A stretch of 56,400 nt of DNA from Acidobacteria bacterium UBA823 (GTDB lineage: Bacteria > Acidobacteriota > Vicinamibacteria > Vicinamibacterales > UBA823): positions 1 through 56,400 of the forward strand of contig DBHR01000039.1 of the NCBI GenBank assembly GCA_002296225.1. The letters run 5' to 3'. Numbering within the stretch: the first letter of the stretch is position 1; the number at the start of each line of letters is the position of its first letter. The notes under the pieces are model-generated. The model saw only the letters and a list, made by a program, of their open reading frames with translations. It had not been told where the DNA came from and made no database searches. This document shows positions 1-8,437 of the stretch, piece by piece. The translations under genes and the position numbers were made by a program.

Positions 1-1118
1 TGGGCCAGTATCGGGGTCGACTCGACGGGGTTGTCGTGCTATCCACGCCGCCGATGCCGATGAGTCCGCGCTTCGTGCAGGATGCATTCCGTCACGACCA
101 GGAATCACTGGGCGTCTTCGAGACCGAGGGAGTCGACCTCCTCATTCGCCGTCACGCGCGAGGTCAGCTCGAACAATCGAACTTTCGACGGGAGGGGATC
201 TCTGCCGCCGAAGTTGAGGAGTTCTATAAATCAGAGGGGGTGGCCATTGTGTTGACGGCAAGCATCGGGAGCGACGGCACTGTGTACGCTACCGGGCATC
301 CGACGACACGGAATGACCGAACCCGCGTAGGGGTTGAGAGCGTGCTGCCTACGCTCGCCGTTGCGACGGAGCACTACAATCGCATTTATCGAATTCTCGA
401 ACGCGGCATCCCAGTGACGATGGACGTCGAGGTCCGCATCGGATTCGATGACTCGGACCCGAGGGGCTACAACGTACTCGCAGAGATCCCTGGAACCGAT
501 CTCGCCGATGAGGTCGTGATGATCGGCGCGCACCTAGATTCTTGGCACACCGGCACGGGCGCCACCGACAACGCTAGCGGCGTGGCCGTCGTGCTCGAGG
601 CCATGCGTATTCTCAAAGCTATCGCCGTTTCGCCCCGACGCACGATTCGCGTGGCGCTGTGGAGTCAGGAAGAACTTGGCCATAGCGGTTCTCGGGGTTA
701 CATACGACACCACTTCGGGGAAGACGGTGTCTACACACCCGACCACGACAAGTTCTCCGTCTATTTTAATATGGACAACGGGACCGGCCAATTCCGCGGC
801 GTGCACACCCAGGGTAACGCTCAGGCAACACCGATCCTCAAGGCCTGGATGACTCCGTTCCATGACCTGCAGATGGAAACGATCTCCCTGTTTAGCAACA
901 CGGGAACCGATCACCTGTCGTACAACAGAGTGGGTCTGCCCGGGTTTCAGTTCATCCAAGACCGAATCGACTACCGGGCGAGAACCCATCACTTCAATAT
1001 GGACGTCTACGACAAGCTTCTGCCACGCGACCTGATGATCAACTCGGTGGTGATGGCGAGCTTCGCGTATCACGCCGCGATGAGAGAGGGAGTGTTCCCT
1101 CGGCCGCGCGCTAACTGA
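1..1118 (+). CDS. M28-family zinc metallopeptidase, C-terminal part (5' end outside window)
   Basis: Exported-type M28 peptidase (carboxypeptidase Q/glutamate carboxypeptidase-like), expected to remove terminal amino acids from peptides. The frame is open to the left edge, reading GQYRGRLDGVVVLS before a GTG at 36, so the gene is cut by the window and 36 is not its start. The upstream part resembles the end of a PA-type insert. The M28 signature is complete. It has GAHLDSW (His and Asp ligands), then GATDNASG (bridging Asp), SQEELGHSGS (catalytic Glu and ligand Glu), FNMDNGTG (Asp ligand), and NTGTDHLSY (last His). No signal peptide can be judged because the N terminus is missing. The next gene starts 303 bp downstream on the same strand. 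Family assignment is firm; the substrate is unknown. Confidence 0.9.
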   Translation, partial: GQYRGRLDGVVVLSTPPMPMSPRFVQDAFRHDQESLGVFETEGVDLLIRRHARGQLEQSNFRREGISAAEVEEFYKSEGVAIVLTASIGSDGTVYATGHPTTRNDRTRVGVESVLPTLAVATEHYNRIYRILERGIPVTMDVEVRIGFDDSDPRGYNVLAEIPGTDLADEVVMIGAHLDSWHTGTGATDNASGVAVVLEAMRILKAIAVSPRRTIRVALWSQEELGHSGSRGYIRHHFGEDGVYTPDHDKFSVYFNMDNGTGQFRGVHTQGNAQATPILKAWMTPFHDLQMETISLFSNTGTDHLSYNRVGLPGFQFIQDRIDYRARTHHFNMDVYDKLLPRDLMINSVVMASFAYHAAMREGVFPRPRAN

Positions 1119-1421
1119 GACGTCCGAGTGGGTCCTGAGCCAGTCGAGGACCTGGCGATGTACTGAAGACCACGGACTCACGACGAATGCTATCGAGGCG
1201 GGACTGCTGGCGTCGTTAGCGCCAACCGGCGCCTAGGCGAGGCATTCCGACACTGACAAGGCGCGGCATTAAGACACACTGCACCAAAGCCCCGCCTGAC
1301 CTCTGGAGTCTCGCGATGCCAGTCCGAAACTCAGATGGGTAATTCGGTGGTTGCCTCGTCGGAATTCAGCTATGATGGCCGCACGTAGATTCCCTTCCTC
1401 CGCGCCCAAAGGAGAACCGCC
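1119..1421. other. Intergenic region without a gene
   Basis: No credible reading frame. It contains a weak hairpin (GCGCC/GGCGC at 1219-1232) without a T tract, and a TATGAT hexamer at 1371-1376 with no acceptable -35 partner. At its 3' end is a good ribosome binding site, AAAGGAG at 1408-1414, seven bases before the next ATG. Confidence 0.5.
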
Positions 1422-2711
1422 ATGACCGCGCAGGCACGAAGAAACGGCGACGGTATTAGCCGACGAAGTTTTGCTCGCTTATTCGCCGCCGGTGGCTCAG
1501 CTGCCCTCCTCGGCAAAACCGGTTTCGCATTTGAACGACCGGCCCCACTCCCCCAGACCCCGGCCGCACCCGATGAAGCTTTCTGGCGGTCCGTGCGCGA
1601 GCAGTTCCCAATGCCGACGAACGTCAGCGTTATGAACGCGGCCAACCTCTGTCCATCCTCGCTGCCAGCTCTTGAGGCAATGTACGAAAACACTAAGGAC
1701 ATGGACGGCAATCCATCGTTCCAGAACCGTGCCAAGATGGGAGAGGGTAAGGTCAATACGCGAAAAATCCTTGCCGACTACCTACACACAACGCCCGAGC
1801 AGATCGTGATAACCCGCAACACAAGCGAGGGCAATAACTTGGTGTCGAGCGGCGTTGAACTAACAGCGAACGACGAGGTCATCATCTTCAACCACAACCA
1901 CCCCAGCAACAACGTGGCCTGGAAGGAAAAGGCGAAACGCTACGGCTTTACGGTAACCGAGCTCGAAGTTGTGAATCCGCATCCGGGACCCGATTACTAC
2001 ATTGACCTCGTTCGACGATCGATCACGGCGCGCACCAAGCTCCTGTCGTTCACCCATCAAACGAATACAGTGGGCGATCTCTTCCCAGCGAAAGAGCTTT
2101 GCCAGGTGGCCCATGATCGCGGCATCCTAGTCCTTGTGGACGGCGCTCAGAGCTTCGGACTCATGGACGTCGACCTGAGCGACATGCAGCCAGATTTCTA
2201 CACGGGCAGCGCACACAAGTGGCCGTGTGGTCCAAAAGAAACAGGCGTCCTCTTTATCAACAATCGGGCACACGACAAGATCTGGCCAAGTATTCATAGC
2301 GCTGGCCGCGGCGATGTCGGCATCTCGCGCACCATGGAAAGCTTCGGTCAGCGCGATGAACCGGCGATCATCGCTTTCGGCGAGGGGCTAAAATTTCAGC
2401 AGCAGATCGGCATGAAGACGATTCAGGCCCGTTCCCAGGAATTGGCCCAGTCACTGATGGAACAGCTTAAGACGATCGAAGGCGTGAACTTAACGACAAG
2501 CCAGGACCCGACACTGTCACAGGCCGTCGTGGTCTTCGAAACCACCGGTATCGATGCGAGGAAACTGTACAACGCGCTTTACGACAACGAGAAGATTGGC
2601 ACCGCGGGTCGTAGTAACGGTCTGCGCATTTCTCCACACTTCTACAATCTCCATTCCGAGATCGACCGTACCGTTGCGGCAATTAAGCACTACATGACAA
2701 CAGGCGTGTAG
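1422..2711 (+). CDS. Tat-exported class V aminotransferase (cysteine desulfurase/isopenicillin epimerase-like)
   Basis: PLP-dependent fold-type I enzyme of 429 residues. The N terminus carries a twin-arginine signal (SRRSFAR, residues 13-19) followed by a hydrophobic AAGGSAALLG stretch, so the protein is predicted to fold with its cofactor in the cytoplasm and leave by the Tat route. The catalytic core runs from about residue 55. DGAQ at 240-243 supplies the Asp that contacts the pyridine nitrogen, and AHKWPCGP places the Schiff-base lysine at 266. The C-terminal GRSNGLRISPHFYN segment is typical of the family. The start is fixed by AAAGGAG seven bases upstream and by the Tat motif. It stands alone between a peptidase and glgE, so context does not give a substrate. 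Desulfurase, epimerase and lyase activities are all possible. Confidence 0.88.
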   Translation: MTAQARRNGDGISRRSFARLFAAGGSAALLGKTGFAFERPAPLPQTPAAPDEAFWRSVREQFPMPTNVSVMNAANLCPSSLPALEAMYENTKDMDGNPSFQNRAKMGEGKVNTRKILADYLHTTPEQIVITRNTSEGNNLVSSGVELTANDEVIIFNHNHPSNNVAWKEKAKRYGFTVTELEVVNPHPGPDYYIDLVRRSITARTKLLSFTHQTNTVGDLFPAKELCQVAHDRGILVLVDGAQSFGLMDVDLSDMQPDFYTGSAHKWPCGPKETGVLFINNRAHDKIWPSIHSAGRGDVGISRTMESFGQRDEPAIIAFGEGLKFQQQIGMKTIQARSQELAQSLMEQLKTIEGVNLTTSQDPTLSQAVVVFETTGIDARKLYNALYDNEKIGTAGRSNGLRISPHFYNLHSEIDRTVAAIKHYMTTGV

Positions 2712-2975
2712 ACGCTAGTTGGTGCGTGACGTATACCGAGAGATTTGTTTAAGGAGTTCAGCGCCTCCTGCGCAAGGCAGCATTTACACCGGTAACGTCA
2801 CCGCCTGAAAAACGCGCCAAGAATTCACGTACCACGGCACTGGCACCAAATAGGCACCTTCCTCTTCCCTACGCAAAATGGTCCGGGTTCAAATCAAACC
2901 CGGACAGGGAGCACTCGCCGATTCTGTCTGGTTCACAGGCATTGATGAACACAGCCGAGGAGCCCGTCGAACTGA

Positions 2976-5063
2976 ATGAAGAAATTGGTTCGGGAGATGA
3001 CTGAAGCTTTCGGCGACGACCTCGGACGCCCTGTGAAACCCGCTACAGATTCTCTGCCTGAGGTCACACCGTCGAATACGCGGCCGACGCCATCACGGGT
3101 CGTCATCGAGGCCATCGAACCAAAGATCGACGACGGCCGCTACCCCGTTAAACGAATCAAGGGCGACCACGTCACGGTCACGGCCGACATCTTCGCCAAT
3201 GCGCACGACGCGATCACGGCAGTCCTCAGACATCGACCAATACCAGGAGACCCCTCTGACCCTAGATGCCCGTGGCAGGAAGTTGGCATGCGAAAGATCG
3301 GTAACGATCGCTGGGGCGCCGAATTCCAGGTAGACGCCCTCGGCGCCCATGAGTACACGGTGGCTGCCTGGATCGATGACTTCGAGACCTGGCGTCAGCG
3401 CCTCGAGGCCAACGTCGCCGCCGGGCAAGTAACTAACCGTGATCTCCAAGATGGTGCCGTCATCGTCCGGAAGGCATCCGAACGGGCCAGACTTAACGAC
3501 GCAGCCTCGCTGGAGGCGGTGGCACAAGAACTGGAAGGCCCGGGCACAGTTGACCGTCGCATCGCAGCCGGCCTGAACGACGGATTGCATGCTCGTTTGG
3601 CTCAGGTCCCAGCCCACCATCCCGTTACCTCAAGTGAGCCCCTTCAGGTGCAGGTCGAGTGTCAGCGAGCCAGATTCGGCGCATGGTACGAGATGTTCCC
3701 ACGATCCGCCGGCACCGATCCGACGCGAAGCGCTACATTCGACGAAGCGGCTGAGCGGCTGCCCGACATCGCGGCCATGGGCTTCGACGTTTTGTATCTC
3801 CCTCCAATCCATCCGATCGGTCTGACGGGTCGAAAAGGACGCGACGACAGCCACAGAGACGGCCCGGGCAGTCCTTGGGCGATCGGCGGACCGGCGGGAG
3901 GGCATTTTGCAATCGAACCAGGACTCGGCACGCTCGATGACTTCGACCGATTCGTCGCACGCGCTGATGCCGTTGGACTGGAAATCGCACTGGACCTAGC
4001 CTTTCACTGCTCGCCAGACCATCCGTATGTGCGCGAGCACCCGAACTGGTTTTCTCGCCACGCCGATGGCAAATTGCGGCGCAGTGAAAACCCGCCCAAG
4101 CGCTACGACGACATATGCCCGTTCGATTTCGACGGCTTGCACCTGGAGCGCCTGTATGACGAGCTGCACCGAATCGTGGCATTTTGGATCGGGCATGGCG
4201 TCAAGGTCTTCAGAGCCGACAACCCCCATACGAAGCCATTCACCTTTTGGGAATGGTTGATTCGGAGGGTGCGCTGTGAACACCCAGACGTCGTGTTCCT
4301 CGCAGAGTCCTTCACGCGGCCGAAGGTAATGCGCCGACTCGCCAAGCTCGGATTCTCACAATCCTACACCTACTTCATTTGGCGCAATACCAAGGCCGAA
4401 CTCAGTTCCTACTTCCAGGAACTGACTACACCACCAGTCCGGGAATACTTGCGGCCGAACCTCTTCATTAACACGCCCGATATCCTGCCGAAGAGCTTAC
4501 AAACGGGCGGTCGCGCAGCCTTCGAGGCACGATTGGTGCTAGCGGGGACGCTCGGCGCCAACTACGGGATTTACAGCGGCTTTGAACTCTGTGAAGACGA
4601 AGCGGTGCCCGATACCGAGGAATATCGGCACTCGGAGAAGTTCGAGTATCGTGCCCGCAACTGGCAACGGCTAGGCCACATCAAGCCTCTCGTAACGCGC
4701 CTCAACGAGATCCGCCACGAGCATCGGGCGCTCCAGGCGGACTGGAGCCTCCGCTTCCACGACACCGATGACGAAGCCATCATTTGTTATAGCAAGACAG
4801 ACGACGGCAACATCATCCTCGTGGCCGTCACGCTCGATCCACACCGACCGCGCAGTACATCCGTTGAGCTTCCGCCAGACGCCTGGGGCATCTCACCTGG
4901 ACGGGAGTTTGTCGCATACGATCTGTTGGACGGCACGCAAACGGTGTGGACGGGGAGGCATATCGCATTACATTTCGACCCGGCAACCTCCGTAGCGAGA
5001 ATCTGGCGGATCGCGTCAAACGCCTCGCCGCTCGACCACCCCCACGGGAAACTCCTACAATAG
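2976..5063 (+). CDS. glgE: Alpha-1,4-glucan:maltose-1-phosphate maltosyltransferase GlgE
   Basis: Extends alpha-1,4-glucan by transferring maltosyl units from maltose 1-phosphate (GH13_3), a cytosolic step of glycogen or capsular glucan synthesis. The 695 residues match the family length. The N-terminal domain begins around RVVIEAIEPKIDDGRYPVKR (41-60). The (beta/alpha)8 barrel follows WYEMFPRS (237-244). The nucleophile is Asp415 in VFRADNPHTKPF and the acid/base is Glu444 in FLAESFTRP. Both are offset by 21 from the Streptomyces enzyme residues Asp394 and Glu423, which supports the call. The first 40 residues are variable and no Shine-Dalgarno is clear, so the start could be the ATG at 2976 or at 2997. 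The usual partners treS, pep2/mak, glgB and glgP are not in the window; yacG follows at 36 bp. Confidence 0.95.
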   Translation: MKKLVREMTEAFGDDLGRPVKPATDSLPEVTPSNTRPTPSRVVIEAIEPKIDDGRYPVKRIKGDHVTVTADIFANAHDAITAVLRHRPIPGDPSDPRCPWQEVGMRKIGNDRWGAEFQVDALGAHEYTVAAWIDDFETWRQRLEANVAAGQVTNRDLQDGAVIVRKASERARLNDAASLEAVAQELEGPGTVDRRIAAGLNDGLHARLAQVPAHHPVTSSEPLQVQVECQRARFGAWYEMFPRSAGTDPTRSATFDEAAERLPDIAAMGFDVLYLPPIHPIGLTGRKGRDDSHRDGPGSPWAIGGPAGGHFAIEPGLGTLDDFDRFVARADAVGLEIALDLAFHCSPDHPYVREHPNWFSRHADGKLRRSENPPKRYDDICPFDFDGLHLERLYDELHRIVAFWIGHGVKVFRADNPHTKPFTFWEWLIRRVRCEHPDVVFLAESFTRPKVMRRLAKLGFSQSYTYFIWRNTKAELSSYFQELTTPPVREYLRPNLFINTPDILPKSLQTGGRAAFEARLVLAGTLGANYGIYSGFELCEDEAVPDTEEYRHSEKFEYRARNWQRLGHIKPLVTRLNEIRHEHRALQADWSLRFHDTDDEAIICYSKTDDGNIILVAVTLDPHRPRSTSVELPPDAWGISPGREFVAYDLLDGTQTVWTGRHIALHFDPATSVARIWRIASNASPLDHPHGKLLQ

Positions 5064-5099
5064 AGTCCCATCGCGGCACCACAGCGATACACTGAGCCG

Positions 5100-5264
5100 A
5101 TGAGCGCAATTCGACTGTGTGTATGTTGCCGTAAGCGGCCCGTCGATGCCGCGTGGCGGCCGTCCTGCAACGAACGCTGCAAGCTCATCGACCTTGGACG
5201 CTGGCTCGATGGGAACTACTGGGTCACAGGCGAACGCATGAAAGCCAACGATGCACCCTCGTGA
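5100..5264 (+). CDS. yacG: YacG-type zinc-binding protein (DNA gyrase inhibitor family)
   Basis: Short protein of 54 residues. It begins MSAIRLCVCC and has Cys7-x2-Cys10 and Cys23-x3-Cys27, the four zinc ligands of the YacG treble-clef fold. RCKLIDLGRWLDGNY (26-40) is the family signature (consensus ERCKLIDLGxW), and WVTGE completes it. The E. coli homologue binds GyrB and lowers gyrase activity; that role is carried over from the family. It begins 36 bp after the glgE stop on the same strand and may be read through from it. YacG often sits beside coaE, which is not seen here. The stop TGA is at 5262-5264. Confidence 0.87.
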   Translation: MSAIRLCVCCRKRPVDAAWRPSCNERCKLIDLGRWLDGNYWVTGERMKANDAPS

Positions 5265-5318
5265 CCCACGGCCCCTCAATGCATCATGCGTGAGAACCGA
5301 GGCTAACCCGATCGGTGC

Positions 5319-6107
5319 TCACCCCGGCAATCGGAAGCTCAGCCCCGTGCCAACGAATACGTCGTCGGTCGGTCCCCATAGTCCGCGGCCGACGTAGACG
5401 TCAAGCTGGACGACGTCGGTCAGTAGAAATGTGACCCCGCCATCCACGGACCCGCGGGTCGCGGTGACGCCCGTAGTCTGTTGATCGCCGAAGAACTCAA
5501 GGAATGCACCCAAGCGCTCCGTGAGCCCGCCGCCAAGCGCCAATGAGTACGCGATAAAGGTGTCGCGATCAGGCTGTTCAGTAGAGGACTCCCACGCCGC
5601 CCCGACGTTGTAGCCGACTGACAGCCTCGGCGAAAGTTCGTGGGCGAACGAAACAAGGAACGACGGGTCGACGCCATCGCTTGAAACGCCGTCGGCTCCA
5701 GTCGGGAGTGACAATCCGCCCAAGATTGCCAGCTCTGGCCGCCAACCATCCGCGCGCTCGATGATATTGACTTTGGTGCCAAAGGTGGAATCACCCGCAC
5801 CGTGACTTCCTTCTCTCCCAACTACACCCGCGTGGCCGATACGGAGTTCTGTCCGGGCACCTAGACCGACCCGGAACAGGGTGGCGGGCACCTCATAGCC
5901 CTTCACACCGCCGTCGCGCGTGAACAGGTAACCCGTCTCCACCTGTAGCAGGCCTCGTGGCACGACCGTGGCCGACTCGGTCACATCTGGACGATCAGTT
6001 ACCAGGTCCAGCGACTGCGTGCTCACGGTACCGGTCCCCACCAGAACCATCATCGAAAAGAGCGAGAGTCCTACAATTCGACGCACCCCGGCCATGCCTT
6101 TGAGCAT
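5319..6107 (-). CDS. Outer-membrane beta-barrel protein (phenol MetA/transporter-like)
   Basis: 262 residues with an N-terminal signal peptide (hydrophobic LFSMMVLVGTGTVST, cleavage near residue 31). The mature protein begins LDLVTDRPDVTESATVVPRG, a motif typical of the MetA-pathway/SphA-like barrel family. It continues as alternating amphipathic strands (ETGYLF, ELRIGHAG, SFLVSFAHEL, LSVGYNVGAAW). It ends FVGTGLSFRLPG, close to the barrel-closing pattern of outer-membrane proteins. A role in passage of small hydrophobic molecules is assumed from the family only. The gene is convergent with yacG and lies 104 bp beyond the synthase-like gene upstream, so it may be transcribed alone. An in-frame ATG four codons in (6095) is an equally possible start. 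Confidence 0.75.
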   Translation of the reverse strand: MLKGMAGVRRIVGLSLFSMMVLVGTGTVSTQSLDLVTDRPDVTESATVVPRGLLQVETGYLFTRDGGVKGYEVPATLFRVGLGARTELRIGHAGVVGREGSHGAGDSTFGTKVNIIERADGWRPELAILGGLSLPTGADGVSSDGVDPSFLVSFAHELSPRLSVGYNVGAAWESSTEQPDRDTFIAYSLALGGGLTERLGAFLEFFGDQQTTGVTATRGSVDGGVTFLLTDVVQLDVYVGRGLWGPTDDVFVGTGLSFRLPG

Positions 6108-6211
6108 ACGGTAACTTGTCAGGGTCGTCCCTCGGCTCGCGCGTTCCCAATAGATCTCACGCGATTACCAGAGCCGGTCCAATCGAGATGACGAGTTCGT
6201 TGGTGCCGCGC

Positions 6212-7441
6212 CTACCCAGAACCCTCACCAGGTTCGGCGGAGATCAAAACGTCAATTTCCGAATCGCTTAGTACCCGGCTCGACGACTTAGCACCAGCCA
6301 AGACGCGATCGACTCGCTCTTCGGTTACAGTCACACCGTGCCGCTCCAACCAGCCGACGACATTCGACCGGCCCGACATCGGCCCAACGTCGATCACCTG
6401 CTTCCGGCCGACGAGCCCTGCTGGCACACCAGAGTATACCGCGTCAGCAAGGTCGAGATCTGATTTGTGAAACGCCTTGAGGACGGCCGCAGCGTGCACC
6501 CCGGTCGCGGTACGGAAGGCATCCTCCCCTACAACGGCGTGGTTTGCTGGAATCTGAACACCGCAGGTCTCAGCCACCGCCCGACAGTACTCCATGAGTC
6601 GGCTCAGGTCTTGCTCAACCCATCCGAGCAGCACGAGATTTACAAGAAGTAGTTCCATCGGAGTATTGCCAACGCGTTCGCCGATCCCCAGCGCCGTGGC
6701 GTGCACACGGGTCGCACCCGCCTCGAGCGCGGCAAGGCTGTTGACAACGGCGAGGTCGCGGTCGCGGTGCCCGTGCCAGTCGATCCCGACCTCGTCGCCG
6801 GATTCGGCGGCAATCTGAGCAACAAACCGAACGACCGCACGTGCCCCCGAAGGAATCGCGTGACCCACCGTATCGGCAATGCAGACGCGCGAAGCGCCCG
6901 CCCGGATGGCCGTCGTACAGAGCTGACGCAGGGTCTCTGGGTCAGCGCGAGTGGCATCCTCGGTGACGTACATCACCGGCAAGCCCTCTCGCACGGCGAA
7001 GCTAATCGACTCCTCCGTATAACCAAGCAACTGGTCAAGTGACCAGTCCTCGGTATAGTGCCGGATCGCGCTTGAACCAATAAACGGGCAGCACTCAATA
7101 GGCACACCAACACGCTGCGAGATCTCAACGATGGGTTTGATGTCGGAAATTTTTGTTCGCGCCGCGCAATTGGGCCGGACCTGGAGCTTACTTTTTACAA
7201 TCTCCTTCGCTAGACACTCGACATCGCGCAGGACGTGTGGTCCCGCACCCGGTAAACCGATGTCGACAGAGTCGATACCAAGAGCTTCGATGAGATGCAG
7301 GATCTCGATCTTGCGATCGATGTTGGGTGTAGTGACCGACGGCGACTGTAAACCGTCGCGCAATGTTTCATCGTTGAGCAACACCCGTGCCGGGGGCGGT
7401 GGGACCCCGATCGTGTTCCAGTCGTGAATCAGGGGATGCAT
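6212..7441 (-). CDS. Homocitrate/2-isopropylmalate synthase-family aldolase (HMGL-like)
   Basis: DRE-TIM metallolyase that condenses acetyl-CoA with a 2-oxoacid. From the ATG at 7441 the product is 409 residues. LNDETLRDGLQSP carries Arg28 and metal ligand Asp29. WHGHRDRDLAV supplies His223 and His225. GIGERVGNTPME is the family glycine-rich motif. The C-terminal third (TGVHAAAVLKAF, then SGVPAGLVGR) is the short linker/subdomain type, without a full LeuA regulatory domain, so a homocitrate synthase (NifV/LysS-like) or a specialised isopropylmalate synthase is more likely than standard LeuA. A TTG at 7456 would add five residues; the ATG is preferred. The gene begins 24 bp after the caspase-like gene's stop and may be the last gene of the BatA operon, an odd neighbour for a metabolic enzyme. 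Confidence 0.82.
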   Translation of the reverse strand: MHPLIHDWNTIGVPPPPARVLLNDETLRDGLQSPSVTTPNIDRKIEILHLIEALGIDSVDIGLPGAGPHVLRDVECLAKEIVKSKLQVRPNCAARTKISDIKPIVEISQRVGVPIECCPFIGSSAIRHYTEDWSLDQLLGYTEESISFAVREGLPVMYVTEDATRADPETLRQLCTTAIRAGASRVCIADTVGHAIPSGARAVVRFVAQIAAESGDEVGIDWHGHRDRDLAVVNSLAALEAGATRVHATALGIGERVGNTPMELLLVNLVLLGWVEQDLSRLMEYCRAVAETCGVQIPANHAVVGEDAFRTATGVHAAAVLKAFHKSDLDLADAVYSGVPAGLVGRKQVIDVGPMSGRSNVVGWLERHGVTVTEERVDRVLAGAKSSSRVLSDSEIDVLISAEPGEGSG

Positions 7442-7465
7442 ACCTGGGCTCGTCAACTCGGCAGG

Positions 7466-8437
7466 TCACGGCCGACTGCGAATCTCACGCGACACGCGCG
7501 CCAATTCCAGGAGCAGACGCTCCAACTCGGCCGCGTACGTGTCGGTAGCTAGCCGCGCAAATCCGGCCTTCAGTTCGTTGACTTCACGCTCCAACGTCGC
7601 TCGCCGTTCGAGCAACGCCGCCAGTAGCCGGTCGGAGACACGGCCCTGTCCCACCAAACGATCTAGAAACGTCCGACGCGCTATGGTGCCGTCGAGTCCG
7701 GCTTCACCAGCTTCTTTCCCCACGCCATCACCGGTATCGTCAAGGATTGAACGCTCGGTCGGCAGGCGACCTTGCTGCTCATACCACCGCCGCACCTTCA
7801 CACTGGCGCCAGTGAAGGCCTCCCATACCGACACCCGTCCGTCCTTATCGAAATCGCTGGTTTCCACCTTGAACGCTTCGCCGAAAAACGCCGCGAACTG
7901 TGTCTCATACCGTTGCTCTGGGCCATCAGTCGCCGTGATGACGATGCGGCCATGACCGGCCAGTCGCTCCGCGAACGGGAAGCTCGCCGACGTGGTATTC
8001 GTGAAGACGATCCGGCCAGGTAGCGGCTCAAGGAGGCTGTGCCACTCGTTGGCGTCAAGGTCCGGACCGACCAAATTAAACTTGGCGTCGATGCCGTCGA
8101 ACGTGCCGTGACCCATGAGCACAATAAGGAGCGTCGCGTCGTCCCGAAGACGTTCAGCCAACGTCGCGATCGCCTGCTTCACGCCCTCCCGAGAGGCACG
8201 CCCGACGCCAGGCCCCGGAGTCTCGGCCAAAACGAATAGGTCTTTCTCCTGAAAGTACAGGTCACTACGAAGTGAGGACACAAGTGCGCTGCGCCAGGCA
8301 TCATACCGCTCGGCGTATGGCGAACCCCCCGACGCGCCAGAAACGATCAACGCGAACCGCCCTTGCGCCAACACAGAGGGTGCAGCAGCGAGCACGCAAA
8401 TACAACAAGCCAGCAGCCTTCCCACCCGTGGGTTCAT
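7466..8437 (-). CDS. Secreted caspase/C13-fold protein lacking the catalytic cysteine, with an EF-hand loop
   Basis: From the ATG at 8437, which overlaps the upstream stop as ATGA, the product is 323 residues. It has a signal peptide ending near ALAQG (residues 22-26; written in full, PSVLAQ). The C13/caspase-like core starts FALIVSGASGG. LIVLMGHGTFDG gives the expected His110-Gly111. After the next strand, where clan CD enzymes carry the nucleophilic Cys, the sequence is VFTNTTSAS (145-152), so Thr or Ser replaces it. A canonical 12-residue EF-hand loop follows (195-206: Asp195, Asp197, Asp199, Ser203, Glu206), and a second acidic DDTGDG at 233-238. The C terminus is a predicted coiled coil rich in Leu, Glu and Arg. 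I infer a non-proteolytic or Ser/Thr-type periplasmic protein. Its position in the MoxR/VWA operon suggests a structural or sensing role. Confidence 0.72.
   Translation of the reverse strand: MNPRVGRLLACCICVLAAAPSVLAQGRFALIVSGASGGSPYAERYDAWRSALVSSLRSDLYFQEKDLFVLAETPGPGVGRASREGVKQAIATLAERLRDDATLLIVLMGHGTFDGIDAKFNLVGPDLDANEWHSLLEPLPGRIVFTNTTSASFPFAERLAGHGRIVITATDGPEQRYETQFAAFFGEAFKVETSDFDKDGRVSVWEAFTGASVKVRRWYEQQGRLPTERSILDDTGDGVGKEAGEAGLDGTIARRTFLDRLVGQGRVSDRLLAALLERRATLEREVNELKAGFARLATDTYAAELERLLLELARVSREIRSRP

Noticed and set aside
1348..1376. TATGAT at 1371 as a promoter for the Tat aminotransferase
   Set aside because: The only -35-like hexamer (TTGCCT at 1351) is 14 bases away, too short; no second support.
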